From NCBI GenBank assembly GCA_002937585.1, contig PTKE01000007.1, positions 1 through 61,404 on the forward strand: a stretch of DNA of 61,404 nt, read 5' to 3'. Positions within the stretch are counted from its first letter, which is position 1. Each line of letters begins with the position of its first letter. The notes beneath the pieces were generated by a model. That model had not been told where the DNA came from. It saw nothing but the letters and a program-made list of their open reading frames with translations, and made no database searches. This document shows, in pieces, positions 61,345-61,404 of this stretch. The translations under genes were made by a program, and so were the position numbers. The stretch is from Alphaproteobacteria bacterium MarineAlpha9_Bin6. GTDB lineage: Bacteria > Pseudomonadota > Alphaproteobacteria > UBA7887.

Positions 61345-61404
61345 TTACCCGAAAAGTCCTAGCGGCTTAAAATTCCCCTTAAGTACGGTACTTGCATCCA
61401 CGCC
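61345..61404 (-). CDS. Possible C-terminal end of a gene entering from the right edge
   Basis: On the minus strand the last 60 bases of the window read as an open frame GVDASTVLKGNFKPLGLFG ending in TAA at 61345-61347. The composition and the stop suggest the C-terminus of a protein encoded beyond the window on the minus strand, upstream of the response regulator. Nineteen residues are too few to identify it and the frame could be chance. Confidence 0.3.
   Translation of the reverse strand, partial: GVDASTVLKGNFKPLGLFG

Noticed and set aside
1-61404. tRNA, rRNA, CRISPR, insertion sequence or prophage content
   Set aside because: Read for conserved tRNA arms, regular spaced repeats, transposases and integrases; only xerD, a housekeeping recombinase, was found.

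Overview
The window reads as chromosomal DNA of an alphaproteobacterium, probably a Rhodospirillales-like lineage and perhaps a marine or metagenome-derived genome. Support comes from the aerobic cobaltochelatase pair cobS/cobT next to a J-domain gene, bolA and rpmB; the short-type pgi; a DUF3035 lipoprotein; a DUF952 gene overlapping pyrD; a UbiK-type BMFP protein; a COQ9/TetR-like protein; and the block moxR-DUF58-DUF4159 beside DUF1285-nudix-DUF6111-cca. This placement rests on recalled gene content and synteny, not on a search. No rRNA, tRNA, CRISPR array, insertion sequence or phage gene was recognised. Coding density is high and both strands are used in short operons, many joined by 4-base ATGA overlaps.

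Layout: 1-2.4 kb, the end of a DUF952 gene, pyrD and a HAD phosphatase. 2.4-4.1 kb, a rhomboid protease and an HSL-type esterase on the minus strand. 4.2-7.4 kb, methylmalonyl-CoA mutase (scpA) and its G-protein chaperone (meaB). 7.5-12.7 kb, rpmB, a phytase-like esterase, cobT, cobS, a J-domain protein and bolA; cobST supply the cobalamin that scpA needs. 12.75-13.9 kb, a decayed transketolase C-terminus and a TauD-type dioxygenase. 14-17.1 kb, a CorC-like protein, aroB and aroK (shikimate pathway). 17.3-21.2 kb, a 45-residue membrane peptide, a 607-residue unknown exported protein, xerD and accA, ending in a clear terminator.

21.3-25.8 kb carries boxB and boxC (aerobic benzoyl-CoA epoxidation and ring cleavage) divergent from a PaaK-like adenylate-forming enzyme with an unusual nucleotide loop; no boxA is present. 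25.8-37.4 kb is housekeeping: TPR protein, tadA, a C26 amidohydrolase, rluB, rsmD, mutL, pgi, a DUF3035 lipoprotein, lspA, ileS, ribF. 37.5-40.3 kb is a two-gene imelysin/di-haem DUF1111 operon with a Fur-box-like sequence (16 of 19 bases matching the classical consensus) upstream. A MetF-family gene follows.

41.5-51.2 kb holds the MoxR AAA ATPase, DUF58, BatA/DUF4159 and a large membrane protein on the minus strand, facing DUF1285, nudix, DUF6111 and cca. 51.2-55.9 kb encodes a lipoprotein, pgeF, a MidA-type methyltransferase, lgt and hldD. 56-61.4 kb has ubiK, proC, an RpoH-like sigma factor, a COQ9/TetR-like protein and an EnvZ/OmpR-type two-component pair; a possible C-terminal gene fragment runs off the right edge.

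The most interesting points are the partial Box pathway with an atypical ligase, the Fur-box-like imelysin/di-haem operon, the transketolase remnant, competing hairpins in the hldD/ubiK intergenic region, and the divergent RpoH paralogue.
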